Assembly (NCBI RefSeq): GCF_000350225.1
Contig: NW_005179030.1
Coordinates: 1 to 64,000, forward strand
Direction of reading: 5' to 3'
DNA: 64,000 nucleotides
Source of the DNA: Chondrus crispus
Lineage: Eukaryota; Rhodophyta; Florideophyceae; Gigartinales; Gigartinaceae
The notes under the pieces were generated by a model. The model saw only the letters and a list, made by a program, of their open reading frames with translations. It did no database searches and was not told where the DNA came from. The translations under genes and the position numbers were made by a program. Positions 40,501 through 50,400 of the stretch are shown here, piece by piece. Within the stretch, counting starts at the first letter, position 1; every line of letters begins with the position of its first letter.

Positions 40501-41178
40501 GCAGCCAGCTACCTTCAGCAAGCCGTTGGGCGCTTGAAGGTGGCCGATCTTATAAACGGGAACAAGTTGCTTGTGGAGATCAAAGCGCTTTCCCCGACGC
40601 TCCTATTTCGAACGCCGTCATCTCTCGTCAATCCTTCCTACCTCGCTTTTTCTGATGCCAGTCAAGGTAGCTCCTCATACGGGCAGACAGGGTATGTCTC
40701 CGGCCTATACCTGCCAGCAGGGGGTGCGGGGATCTACCACGTCCTTGACTGGATCAGTTGCAAGCAGAAGCGTGTTGCCTTTTCATCCATGGGGGCAGAG
40801 ATTCTTGCCGCCGCAACGTCATCAGACCGAGGCTCGCTAATGGCAGAGAGCCTGCAAACTCTTCACAAATCCCCAGTCAAGCTTCCCTTCGTGCTGACGG
40901 TGGACTCACACGGGTTGTACTCCACCGTGACCACCCTTCACGAAGGTGCAGACTACCGCTGGAGGCCCACGGTAGCAAGGATGAGGGATTCCTTCGAAAA
41001 CGGGGAAATTTCAGTAATGCAATGGGTAAGCGGTACGCAAAACCCTGCCGATGCATTAACCAAGAGGAATGTAGAAATGTTCAAGATCCTCAATGGAATC
41101 ATGCAGAAAGGTCTTCTAGAAGATGAGGTTCTTCAAGGCTCAAGGCGGATCAAAAGAGCATCGAGCATGCCAATGTAA
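37573..41178 (+). CDS. pol: Copia-3 pol: protease, integrase, reverse transcriptase, RNase H
   Basis: 1201 residues from the first ATG; the frame is open somewhat further upstream, overlapping the end of gag, and the protease begins there (near 37513). Then come the integrase zinc region (CTSCKETGRP), the core (LHMVDVHTGYSVAS, SGDIEFFNSRF, KLGVVERKNAVV), the reverse transcriptase (IDIKGAYLQAGHF, VAKVVDDFLVVG) and RNase H (AFSDASQGSSSYGQ, LTVDSHGLYSTV, TQNPADALTKRN). The order integrase before RT is diagnostic of Ty1/Copia. It looks whole. Confidence 0.95.
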   Translation: MNIPFKLRRLDCEPFLHGYGKNCSDAEVTIGVWDLPVTDMSGTEVKIPFYVTRGDGFLLLGNEILHRSYQLGPENLLVIPKGVRNLSSKRLTFKTYTEPTMSSDPDAVRTFLLVVPSKTSSFVTFFSTEVSYASTIPPAETMKARFRYGRIAGRFANKLHGYSHLALQDMETLCRRGGVMTPVLKQALQRAVEKCTSCKETGRPLQSRKISFGKILASFNIHVQLDFFFCAEFENAPILHMVDVHTGYSVASLMRTREMDEAARQLEVAWVNVHGAPSIISGDIEFFNSRFADALRYFSIRFEPRPARRHNKLGVVERKNAVVRVLIQRLLKDASNSSACSVDSVKRKDVVSRAVYLSNILYGSKSLSSFEMTRGYTPSLVGLPQAKLSADLITAHNEQVARRALRLLDKSRCPQALQAAQLLRDDPVYFFKRGPKFGSWEHAYVRNPQPHFVVLSRRQDHIGKPIRAAYEDVRKAPSSPLLAELDDMDFVFPRSYSVIDEDFEEGMFPPTSAPPPLFSELEEMPNVSDKSPPSRPEESAGQQEAANVDSLPDLEPPGDLTDISEFRTEEALWASHPISKSLLASSKPKRLNNPLLDINTRSIGRCNSLFGTRYPVSTSSSTLDLNSTHEPPQPEKDIGTTDVVAPSSLPFHLASSKQKVLQQIQEVVGNKPTSEFKLQFAPRWIVDQAIAEEKENYAQAEAYKEVSYGDLPRHANVISSHHFFQVKTDGEGGKLKLKCRLVPHGNRDRDKEFVRKDSATAQFPIIRIVLSVAAIMSFSVASIDIKGAYLQAGHFPRDIYVRPPKGWVSSARTVWKILKPAYGIVESGRLWQLVAEEWMSTQGFVQVPGLLQLFAKYNAEGSINLLVAKVVDDFLVVGVLPNIHQFHEAISRRFIVGRYVVNKDLIFNRLHIHQEPSGSLSINMQEYVDKILPIEVSKERRRRHQDKCTAPELTSYQALAGSLNFLGHGILPQAAFAASYLQQAVGRLKVADLINGNKLLVEIKALSPTLLFRTPSSLVNPSYLAFSDASQGSSSYGQTGYVSGLYLPAGGAGIYHVLDWISCKQKRVAFSSMGAEILAAATSSDRGSLMAESLQTLHKSPVKLPFVLTVDSHGLYSTVTTLHEGADYRWRPTVARMRDSFENGEISVMQWVSGTQNPADALTKRNVEMFKILNGIMQKGLLEDEVLQGSRRIKRASSMPM

Positions 41179-41191
41179 CTCTCGAACTCGT

Positions 41192-42771
41192 TTAATCGCT
41201 GTCGTCTTCCACTACCCTCATCCTCTTAGTCCTTCTACCAACCAAATCATTGTTCATGTGATTCTTCTTTGTCTTCCTGCTTTCGCTGCGCTGTTTTCCA
41301 GACTTTCTGCGATTCTTCTTCCCTTTCCCGACTGGCTGCAATTCAAGCTTCCGAACTTCAGCAATTTCAAAGCCATCGGAACCAATTCCAAGGCACGCAC
41401 CCAGCACTCCGGGGCGATTATCAAGCGCAAAGCGCTCAACCGGATCTAGAACGTGGCCTTTTTGGGCGTCAAGAACCACCACGTGGTCTAAACGTTCACC
41501 TAGGTCGTCCAGAGCGACGATTCTTATCAAGAAAGTGCCGTCCACCCTGTTGACCATCCACTCCGCAAGACTTTCCGGCACGGGGACGCTGCATTTCTTG
41601 AGGCGGTACCTCCCGAGATGCTTTCATTCCAGGTCTGTAACTCTGCAAGGCTTCGAGCGTTGATGGGTCCTTTGCGGAGCATTCCAAGTGCCGGATCTTC
41701 CCCTACAACGGAGTGTAGTGCGTTTGCGAAAGAAGCACGCACGCACTCGCTGTGTGTTGCGCGGCAGAAGAGTGCCTGGTGCGTACGATAAGGCCTAGTG
41801 AGTCCAGTGGCTTCGCGATGCCCGGGACCCCCAATAACAACGAAATCGTCCTGATGACTGGTACAGTACTCGTCCAGCCATTCCAAGGCCTGTGCTGTCT
41901 TCCGAGTACCAAAGACGAGCTCAACTTCGCAGTTCCCCTGGCCACCCGGACAAGTCACTTCCATGTCGCTGGTAACTGGGCTTCCTGCCGAATCGAATAC
42001 GGACAACACGCTGGCCTGGAGAGTATAGAAGTCCACTTTCCAAAAGGTCTTGCGCCCGCCTACGCTCCGATGGGAAGCGTAGTACTGACCCGGGCGGAAG
42101 CCGTGAGTCCTTCCGGAAGCCATCACCACCCTTCGAACCTCCCAGCGGCGCTGCTCGTGCTCCGACACGCCCATTGCGTTAAGCAAGCCCCATCTCTCCA
42201 ACAACGCAACCTCAAACATCCTCCCTCTCCTATCCGACAGCCAACGTAGAAGAACCTTAGATGTTTCCGTCCCGATGCTCAGCCTCTGAGCAATCCTCTC
42301 CCGACTGAAGGTGAATTCGAGGCCCCGGGCCACGACGAGGACTTCGCTAGACCTCCACTTTCCTCCGAGCCACGCCATCATCTCGACCGCCAGCCTCCCC
42401 TTACCCTCAACGAGCCACAGGCCTGCCATCACGCAAGGAAGCGCACGACCCCCGATCCCTGGCCTGCCGGCACTCTTTAGGTTCGAGGAGGTCGCGCGCT
42501 GACTCGCGGAGGAAACGGCCCGTCGTTGGTGGAAGCTCGGAGGTGGGGAAGCAACGGCGCGCGGGAGTGATGGCGGAGAAGCGGAGCGTCGACGTGGTGT
42601 GAGAAGCGGAGCGGTGACGTGGTGTGAGAAGCGGAGCGGTGACGTGGTGTGAGAAGCGGAGCGGTGACGTGGTGTGAGAAGCGGAGCAGCGATGCGGAAG
42701 CTGCGGGTCCGCGGTGGATTTGGGGGTCCGAAAGGGCGCGGCGAGAGAAAGGGGGATAACTCAAGATGCAA
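41192..42771 (-). pseudogene. Antisense accessory ORF of Copia-3, C39-like cysteine-protease-like
   Basis: This minus-strand coding region ends 14 bp from the pol stop and starts about 156 bp inside the 3' LTR, so it converges on pol within the element. A His/Ser/Pro-rich N-terminal part contains a 25-bp DNA tandem repeat. The conserved part shows WLDEYCTSHQDDFVVIGGPG, then SECVRASFANALHSV and LDHVVVLDAQKGHVLDPVER, ending EIAEVRKLELQP. These blocks match, in order, the antisense frame of Copia-2. The Cys then DH-x-V pattern suggests a papain-fold peptidase (inference). It appears broken about once, while gag and pol beside it look whole. Alternative: a captured host gene of unrelated function. 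Confidence 0.6.
42576..42690. repeat. 25-bp tandem repeat, four copies and a part
   Basis: Unit GAGAAGCGGAGCGGTGACGT followed by GGTGT starts at 42576, 42601, 42626, 42651 and 42676. It encodes a repeated SHHVTAPLLTPR-like peptide in the N-terminal part of the Copia-3 antisense frame. Confidence 0.9.
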
Positions 42772-42926
42772 GCGCCCTTACCCTACGCAAATCCAGAACG
42801 CCGCGTGGTCAGGACAAGGGATCGAGTACCGAGCAGCGGCGGCGCGGCGTCAGATCCATATAGGGTTGGCGCCGACGGCGGATCGGCTGGCGCCGCGTGC
42901 CCCAATTTTAGGGCCAACAGGGGGTG

Positions 42927-43212
42927 TGTGGGAAGATAGAAATTGCACTTTATTTGGTTAGCCCTAAATCTGGGAAAAAGGGAAATTATCCGTTCGACGC
43001 GCCGGCGGGAAATCCGGATATATAAAAATCCGAGGGCGGTATCCCGACCGACCCTCGGGGGTAACTTGCTACCCTCCGACAGCGCCGGCGAAAAGTCTCG
43101 AGACTCGACATCCGAAGTATCCCCATCCCCCTCGCTCTCGCGACTCCTTTCCCCCGCCGCTGCGTGCGACGAGCGCGGCTACTACTAACCTCATCGTTCC
43201 CGTTCTCCCACA
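42927..43212 (+). repeat. 3' LTR of Copia-3
   Basis: 286 bp, apparently identical to the 5' LTR. It is preceded by a G-rich tract AGGGGGTG (42919-42926), the likely polypurine primer. Followed by the target duplication AAATC. Confidence 0.97.
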
Positions 43213-43540
43213 AAATCATCAAATTTTTGATTCCGAGCCAAATATCAGAACCAAATATCAAGAATTAGCTAATTTGATACGCTGGACAATCCAGTTGTTC
43301 AAGACTCATTGGTCACACTAACGGCTTCCCTCCAAACCCCCAGGACGAAGCGTACCATACAGTATTTGGTTCTCACCGGTGGCACTGTTCTTTTGAGATA
43401 TCAAATTACCAAATAACCAAACCACCAAATTCCCACCAGCCAATTGAGTTCTAGAAAAAACGTGCAAAGTGTTGTTGTTTGGTCATTTGATCACCTACCG
43501 GTGGTGATGCTCTTAAACCATCACCACCGCTAGGTGATCA

Positions 43541-44420
43541 TGAGAGCATGCAAGATTGGGAGGTGGAGAATTATGAGCACGAAATTTTGCACGTGTGAAT
43601 GTACGCTCGACCACCGCGATACTGTATGAGACGGTTTACTCACCTGGATTTCGCCAATTGCAATTAGGCTTTTCAGAAATAGAACATTACAGATCTTACA
43701 CGTTCTTACACGTTGCGGATATTCTGTTGCTGCATGTGACTACAGTCCCCGCGCATACTAATTTCCGTGTCTGTCTGTCTGTGTGTTTGTGTATGTGTGT
43801 TCGTGCGCTCCCGCACGGGTTCTCATTGGCGCACGGGGGCGCTGCGGCGACAAGTGGCGGCCACGTGCGGGGCGGCCTGGCCGCAGGCCAGGCGGCCACG
43901 CGGACACGTGTAGAAAGCGGCGGGGCCGTGATTTAATTTCATTTTTTACTACAGTGACAAGTGTACTGGCGGCCACGTGCGGGGCAGCCTGGCTGCGGCC
44001 TGGCCGCAGGCCAGGCGGCCACGGGGACACGTGGCGGTGGCAAGTGGCGGGGAGCTGCGGGGCGGCCTGGCCGCTGGCCAAGCGGCCACCAACGACACGT
44101 GGTGGCTACGGGATGGGCAGAAATTACGTGGGTCATTTAAAAATTCCGCATGACCTCAGCCCTTTTCCAGCATCTCTGAACTCAGGTGGGCTTCGAAGTG
44201 ACATCAAATGTGCATTCCTGATCCAATCCCAGTCGAACCGCTGAAACCGTGTCTGAATTGTCCTCCTTATTCTGGCGTGTGTGTACTGTCTACTGTCGAG
44301 CTGAAAGTAAACACCGGCCATGCTCTCGTCACGAAACAATGCATTTAATTTCGTACGCTTTCTGGGTCCTACCGCGCATCGTACGACATCAAGAATTGCG
44401 ACAGGATTCGGGAACCAATA
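43541..44420. other. Intergenic region with GC-rich repeats
   Basis: No gene is seen. A GT-rich microsatellite (CTGTCTGTCTGTGTGTTTG, 43771-43800) is followed by GC-rich degenerate repeats (43850-44105). The right edge is the start of the Chromo-1 LTR. Confidence 0.5.
43850..44105. repeat. GC-rich palindromic repeats, three imperfect copies
   Basis: Each copy has a GTGGCGG(C)CACGTGCGGGG lead, a self-complementary CTGGCCGCAGGCCAG-type core and a CGGACACGTG-type end (copies near 43850-43910, 43970-44035 and 44045-44105). The cores can form hairpins. Confidence 0.7.
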
Positions 44421-45387
44421 TGTAGTGCAATGCGCCTGTTAGGCAGAGACCAAGGTCCGACGGTCCAACACAAACAACAGCAACAAAAACAACAACTGCC
44501 AACGGCACAGCACTACGGAGTGTTCGAAGCTCCCTGTCCTCTTTAAGCCGGTTTGCGGCCCGCAGTAGCTCGGATCCCTGATAGGGGGGGGCAAAGAGAA
44601 GGGCCCAGCCCGGGATCAGTAAATGGTGGTAGAGACTTGTAAAGGCAACTGCTTGACGAGTTTGGAAGCGTGTTTAGATAAACCTGGTCCGATGGGTCGT
44701 AAATCCAATGCTCGAAGAGCCCCTTGTACACCTTATACCCTTGATAAGGTCTTCGACGGGGACGTCGCAACGTAGTCTGTCGGGAAAGAAGAAAACTTAG
44801 CAGCGCTATACCGTCGTCCTGCCCGATGGCAAAGTACCAACAACGGATCGGTCGCAACCACATTCCGATGGAACCAACACGGAGAAACGCACCACTGGTG
44901 CACCAACACAAAAGCCCGATGGCAAATGACGTCACGTTGCGGATCGCAATCCTACAAGGTGGGACCAACTCAAGATTAAGGGAAATTAGGATAGGGAAAT
45001 AAAGGGAAATTGGTAAGGAAAAAGGGGACCCCCGAGCGCAAAGGATAAAGTAATCTGTAGTTAAAGGGAATGTCTTGTAAAAGACGGACTTCAACCAAGG
45101 CGATATCAGACTCTGGCAACTCGGGTTACCTTTACTGACTTGGTGGTCAGAGGGCTAAGGTATATATCGCCCCGCCGGAGCCACTATAGTAGATCGCGGC
45201 GCTAGATCCTAAATCTAATCTAATGTCAGCAAAGTTAATGCTAACTAATTAACTAAATAAAATAAAATAATTAAAAATTAAAACTGTGCAATTATTCACA
45301 CGTGTGTCCCCCAACCAGGACTATTTGTTATATCCAAATTATTTTCCTTTCTTTTCACCCCCCTTTTCAGGTGCGTATTGCACTACA
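44421..45387 (-). repeat. 3' LTR of Chromo-1
   Basis: 967 bp with 11-bp inverted ends. The last 270 bp on the plus strand are about nine-tenths alike to the other LTR by eye (shared GCAACTCGGGTTACCTTTAC block and TATATATCGCCCCGC at 45161); the rest is more diverged. In element sense it is preceded by GGAAGGGGGATA (45388-45399 complement), a good polypurine tract. Confidence 0.85.
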
Positions 45388-45510
45388 TATCCCCCTTCCG
45401 AGCGCTCTTGTACGCCACTCCGCCATCGTATAATCTCCTCGCCGTTTCTCTCATAACCCCACACCACCGCATCCGATATCCGATGAAAGCACAAGAGCAA
45501 GACAGACCCC

Positions 45511-47463
45511 ATGTTTCCTTCATCCCCGAGCCACTCGAGTGGTGGTACCAAACGCAAGCGTCCCGGCGTGGGTTTTTCTTCCACTTCCCACGACCCTCTA
45601 AGTCTTCCTTCCATCCCTCCATTGCCCCCTGATTCCCAACATGCCGGCCCTGTTGCCCACATCGATTCCAGTTCTGACACTCCGTCCTCGCGTCGATACC
45701 CTGCTGCGTCGGAGCTCCACGATGAGGCCATGCGCCTTAATCCTGAGCTCTTTGCTTCCGCTAAATGGTTCTCAGTGATCGGTGTGTGCGCCTTCGATGA
45801 CATTGCTTACTCGTTTGCCGATGGCGCCGGTATGCTTCTAGGACAAATCCCCCTTCAAGCCATTTGGTCTCACGATTGGTTGGCTCGCATCGCCATTCCT
45901 CCCTCCATTCTTTGTCACACTCCTCCTCGTGGTCATGCGGTGTTATCGACCCGCTTCATGACCGCTGTGTGTGACAGGCTTGAGCTGCCATTGACGCAGG
46001 ATCTCATCCCTGAGGAATTCAGTTGTGACACGTGGCAATTTCGCACCGAGGGCGAGCGGTCTTACCTCGATAACATGCTGGCCTGGACCTCCGATAACCC
46101 TCCTCGTGAAGCTAACCGCCTTTGGTTCAACCAACGGACCGTTTCGGGCGACGCTATGATGTGGACCAGCGCCATAATTCCGGCTAATTTCCGACTTATC
46201 AAGCGGGGTACCATCCCCTTCTTCCAACATACAGTGCTCTTCGAACGCTGTATTCGGTCTGACACGGGTTATTTTGTGGCCTACCAGATGTTGGAGGCGC
46301 GCGAAATGTCGAGGTCCCATTACGCGAATCGTTACCAGCGTATTCCGTCGTGGTGGAGCCAATTTGAGGTCTGTTAAGGCTTCTGGGCTGAGCTCGGCCC
46401 CGTGTACACGTATTACGGAAGGTATTTACGTGACCCTCGACACGGCCTTTGGGTAGTCTTCCTCACAGAGTGGTGTACCAAAGTGACAGTGACCCTCCTG
46501 TGGGAGACCTACGACTGTTGGAGGTTGTGGTACTTGCCTCCCCAGCTCATCAGCCTTAGGCGACGCCTCGATTATTCGATTCCCCTGGGCCGCGCTGACG
46601 CAGACACCGAACTGCATTCTCTCCTCGATAAAATAGAGGAGGTCGATTGGGACTCGATACCGCGTCAAAATTCCTCTCGTGCCTTCGTCCGGCAACGCCC
46701 CTCCTTCTCTCCTGGTCTTGCTCATCGTGGTGCGGGGGACTACGCTTGGTTTAACCCCTGGACAGGATCGCAATGTTCTTGCGACGAAGCGCGTCTGAGT
46801 CGACAGTATGGGAGGCAGACGCCCGTTCCGGTTGAATTGCCCGTCTTCCTTGCGGATCCCCGCGAGGGCGACCTCTGTCCCCGGGAGCCTTTGCGTTCTC
46901 GCCCTGTGCTACCGGTCTCACCGATTTCACTCCCTGTCGATCCGGCCGGCCCCACTCTCCCCGTGAATGCTTCGATAAGGGCGACGAGAGCCCACGAGTG
47001 CAAGGAGGTCAAATCCCCTTTGCGGTCTCATTCACCTCCAGTGGCCAGGTGTCACCCTCTATCGGAGACGAGAGAGGTCTCCTCGTCATCTAGCCAGACT
47101 GACAGTCTGTCCGTGCGCGCAGCCCCAGAAAGGAAGGAAAATTCTTCGTCCCTTACCCCCTTGGCTCCTCCTGCTCGGTCTTTCCCTGTGCACGTCCCAG
47201 CTCGTCCCCCTTCTCCTACGGCTGTTCCAGCTGCCGCCCCCTTGCCACCAATTGCGGACGCAGTCCAATCGACCAGGGGAGGTTCGACCTCCCCGTTCTC
47301 TTCAGATATCGTCAAAAAGAACGATGGCGCTGCCAGCGTTTATCGCACATTACTCCGTGCCCACGGAATAAACGAGAGGGCTCTTCGAGGAGCGTCCCTT
47401 GTTGACCTGCGCGTACTGGCGCAACTTGTCGCCTCACTTCCAAAGAAAAATATGCTTGGGTAA
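45511..47463 (+). pseudogene. Antisense accessory reading frame of Chromo-1, unknown protein
   Basis: On the strand opposite gag-pol, starting 124 bp inside the 3' LTR, is a coding region of about 640 codons, apparently broken once. The N-terminal part is Ser/Pro-rich with a TKRKRPG basic signal. The middle is a Trp/Arg-rich globular domain (IWSHDWLARIAIPPSILCH, then NRLWFNQRTVSGDAMMWTS, then FLTEWCTKVTVTLLWETYD). The C-terminal half is disordered and Pro/Ser-rich, ending in a small helical motif (VYRTLLRAHGINERALRGA). I recognise no family and see no clear likeness to the Copia antisense frames. Some plant Gypsy elements of the Tat branch (Grande, RIRE2) carry antisense genes in the same place; this is an analogous layout, not proof of kinship. 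Confidence 0.6.
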
Positions 47464-50400
47464 ATCGTCCCATTGACCCCTTACCGATGGTAGCGTCCTG
47501 CCGATCCATTTTCGAATCATTGTCCTCTGAGAGTGTCGTCCCCTCGTCGACACTTCCCTTTGTTCCACCCGAAAAAAAATTGCATTTCCGTCTCCTATCA
47601 ACTTCCTCCTCTTTTTTCATACGCCCCGTCGCCGCGGTCGCATCTTCTTCTCTCCACTTTCCTTCTCTTTTCCTCGTTACCGTCTCCCTTCTGTTATCCA
47701 CTTTCCTTCTCTTTTCCTCGTTACCGTCTCCCTTCTGTTATCCACTTTCCTTCTCTTTTCCTCGTTACCGTCTCCCTTCTGTTATCCACTTTCCTTCTCT
47801 TTTCCTCGTTACCGTCTCCCTTCTGTTATCCACTTTCCTTCTCTTTTCCTCGTTACCGTCTCCCTTCTGTGATCCACTTTCCTTCTCTTTTCCTCGTTAC
47901 CGTCTCCCTTCTGTGATCCACTTTCCTTCTCTTTTCCTCGTTACCGTCTCCCTTCTCTTATCCACTTTCCTTCTCTTTTTCATGACGTGCATCCCCAATT
48001 CCCTTCTCTCTTTTTTTTGAAAGTCCTCCTATGTACTTCGCACAGGATGCTGTTGGATTGGTTTGTCACCTCCTTACCAGCCAGCCGTACGGGACCCTCA
48101 ATGAGGTTCCTTGTGAAAGTGTCCCCTGCCAGGAGTGGTTCGGCCTAATTTTGCCTGTGCACGGAGTCCGATGACATCCCACCTCGACGTCTAGTGAGGG
48201 GGCGGGAGGATCCTCCGGTCAATTCCTCTCCTTCTTTCTGATAGCAATTCCGCAACTTGCGCTACCTCTTTTGGATCCCGCCGGAGCCGTGCTCCCTGCA
48301 GTGAAAACTCATATATACGCGATCCTCTGACATACTGAGAGCCTTTCGTCCTGAACTCGAAATTGATTTCGTCCATCCCCACATTGTCCGTCTCCGTTAC
48401 TTGATTCTTCTGCCACTGCAGGTCTCTTGCTCTCGAAAAATTTCAAACACAGTAAAATGCAGCACATTCTGTTTCATCGTCGCTTGAACGCTGTATTTCT
48501 CGCGAGCTACACATCAGTAGTCGTACAGATAGCAGATTGACGTATCACACTCTCTCGCGGACCTATTATTCTCCTTTCTTCCAGGGAAACGATATCTTTC
48601 ATTTATACCGACCCGCATTTTCCAACGTCTTGATTCAATCTTCCACGGTTCGCCCTTCCTTCTCACGCGCCAGCGGGGTTCACATGGGCTGTTGTAGGTA
48701 GCTCTGGAAACGCTTCCCTTGTATATTTTGTAGAAAACAATACGGTAGCAAGCCTTGTGTTTCGGCCTAACTAAGACAGTTGCTCCAATTCTTCGTCGCG
48801 TCTACGTGCGTTGTGTTCCGGATCCGGGACATATATAGTCAAATAAAAATCGGGCGTAGCGGAGAAACATTTTTCTCCGATCCTCTATCGCGGGAGTGGT
48901 TGGTAGCGAGGTGTTCCATCTGTTGAAAATGGTGTAACAGTATAGCTACGATCGCCACTTTGGCATTTACGGGTTGACGGCGTCTCCCTGTGAGGTAGGG
49001 AGTGTAACTTCAACGAAGCTTCGATTTCCATTGCCCAGTTGCGTCATATCTCTTGCTGTGCGCAGGATTCCCTCATCGTCGCTTCACTTGGTTTCTGTAA
49101 GACAACCGCAAATTATTATGCTTGCAAGTCGGTCGAACTTGCCCGTTGACCTCGCCGATCTCATAAAAACAAATAAGAAAAGAACGGCTTGTTGTGACCT
49201 GGCATCCTGATGTTCCACAATTCCCGCGAACGTCTCATGTCGGCTTCGGGGACGAAGCTGTGCGTGAAGGTTGCACTTTCCAACAACACTATCCGGCATG
49301 ACACGTTTTCTTAAATTAAATTTCTCGGTGGAGTTCGGTGTCCGATTCGGCTGCACGCACTTGTCGCTATTCAACGTCAAGAGAAACGCCGCTTCAATGA
49401 TCTTGCAGATCGCGCAAGATTTACGGGTTAGAGCATCAGCTGTGGTTGTCCAATCCTCATCCAAATTTCGTGCGCTCATCCTGTCGCGGTATTGCTCGTC
49501 TGCGACTCGGTTCCTCCGTCCTTCGGCGGAGTCGGCGGTGGAAGGGGGTGGTGAGAACCGCGGGGTCATTGACGACGTCTTCTGTTCTGGGCGAACCTCA
49601 GCTTGCGTCGTCGAAAATTCCCCTCATTTGTAGACCTCTTCACACGCGCGGTGCTACTTCCCAGGCTCCCACCCAATTTTTTTCTTTTTTCTTCGACCAC
49701 GGCGTGGAACTCGGTGACACAGCGTCACGCGGGTCCTTCCCGGGTTTCATCAAAGGCCATCAACGCTCCAAGGTGCTGGATCGTCCGAAGTATGAAGCCG
49801 AATGAAACACAGCTTGATCGGACCGATCAGGAGAGAGAGCCTTCCCGTACCGCCGCAAATTACCTCCTGTCCATGGCGCTCCTTCATTACTAATGTACCG
49901 TGCGTCGACGCGCGTCTTCAAGGTCACTAGACAAAGCAAAATCAAAACAAGACAGAAAGAAAGAAAAAGAAGGAGGAGTTGATCGTCGGGGATCGGTGAG
50001 TGTGTTACTCGCGCGCTAGGAAATTTTTGCGTGCTGTTGCACATCTTCTAAATACCCAGCGCCTCGTGCGCTCGACGCGACGTGCCTTCCTGAATTTTGC
50101 TTAAAAATTCCCGGTGTGGTTCTGTGTTCCACTTGGGCATCGCGACACTTGTCGATTTGCACAGGGGGGAGTTGCGGTGTACTCGGAGATGTCCTGCGGC
50201 TTACGTGATGGGCCATCCAACGACAACTGCCTGCCCTTCGGACTCTCCCCTCGCATCGTGGTGCATCTCTTCCTCCTCAAGAGGTACGCCTCCCCACGCC
50301 TCCAACACTCATTCCTGCCAATTCCTCAGCTCCGTCGCACATCTCATCATTCACTTCCTCCTGCTTCGCCTTGCCAACGTGCGTATGCACCTCAGCCACA

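Larger units (their letters stand above)
35836..43212 (+). mobile_element. Copia-3: young, nearly whole Ty1/Copia element with an antisense accessory ORF
   Basis: This 7377-bp element has two LTRs of 286 bp that look identical, TG...CA ends and a 5-bp target duplication AAATC (35831-35835 and 43213-43217). These show a very recent insertion. Inside, on the plus strand, are gag (36125-37450) and pol (37573-41178), both open; a third frame lies on the minus strand between pol and the 3' LTR (about 41190-42770). Gag and pol are in different frames that overlap slightly, a layout for which LTR elements commonly use ribosomal frameshifting. The sense genes look whole; the antisense frame seems broken about once. 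The primer site is of the half-tRNA-iMet type. Confidence 0.95.
35714..43540. mobile_element. Older element with hairpin ends, split by Copia-3
   Basis: Both outer edges carry a hairpin built on the same block CTACCGGTGGTGATGCTCT: 35714-35763 and 43488-43540. Each is preceded by TCATTTGAT. Outside Copia-3 the remaining 122 bp (left) and about 320 bp (right) are AT-rich with repeated AACCAAATAACCAAA phrases on both sides. Copia-3 sits at 35836-43212 with a duplicated AAATC. The host is therefore an older non-autonomous element of about 450 bp, class unknown. No coding capacity is seen. Confidence 0.5.

Noticed and set aside
35852-43188. Identical 81-codon frames at 35852-36097 and 42943-43188
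   Set aside because: Both lie inside the Copia-3 LTRs and reflect only LTR identity; no protein feature is seen.
47655-47984. Possible CRISPR-like array
   Set aside because: The units abut with no unique spacers between them, so it is a plain tandem repeat.
47487-48020. Phe/Ser/Leu-rich plus-strand frame resembling a membrane protein
   Set aside because: It is the translation of the 44-bp pyrimidine-rich tandem repeat.
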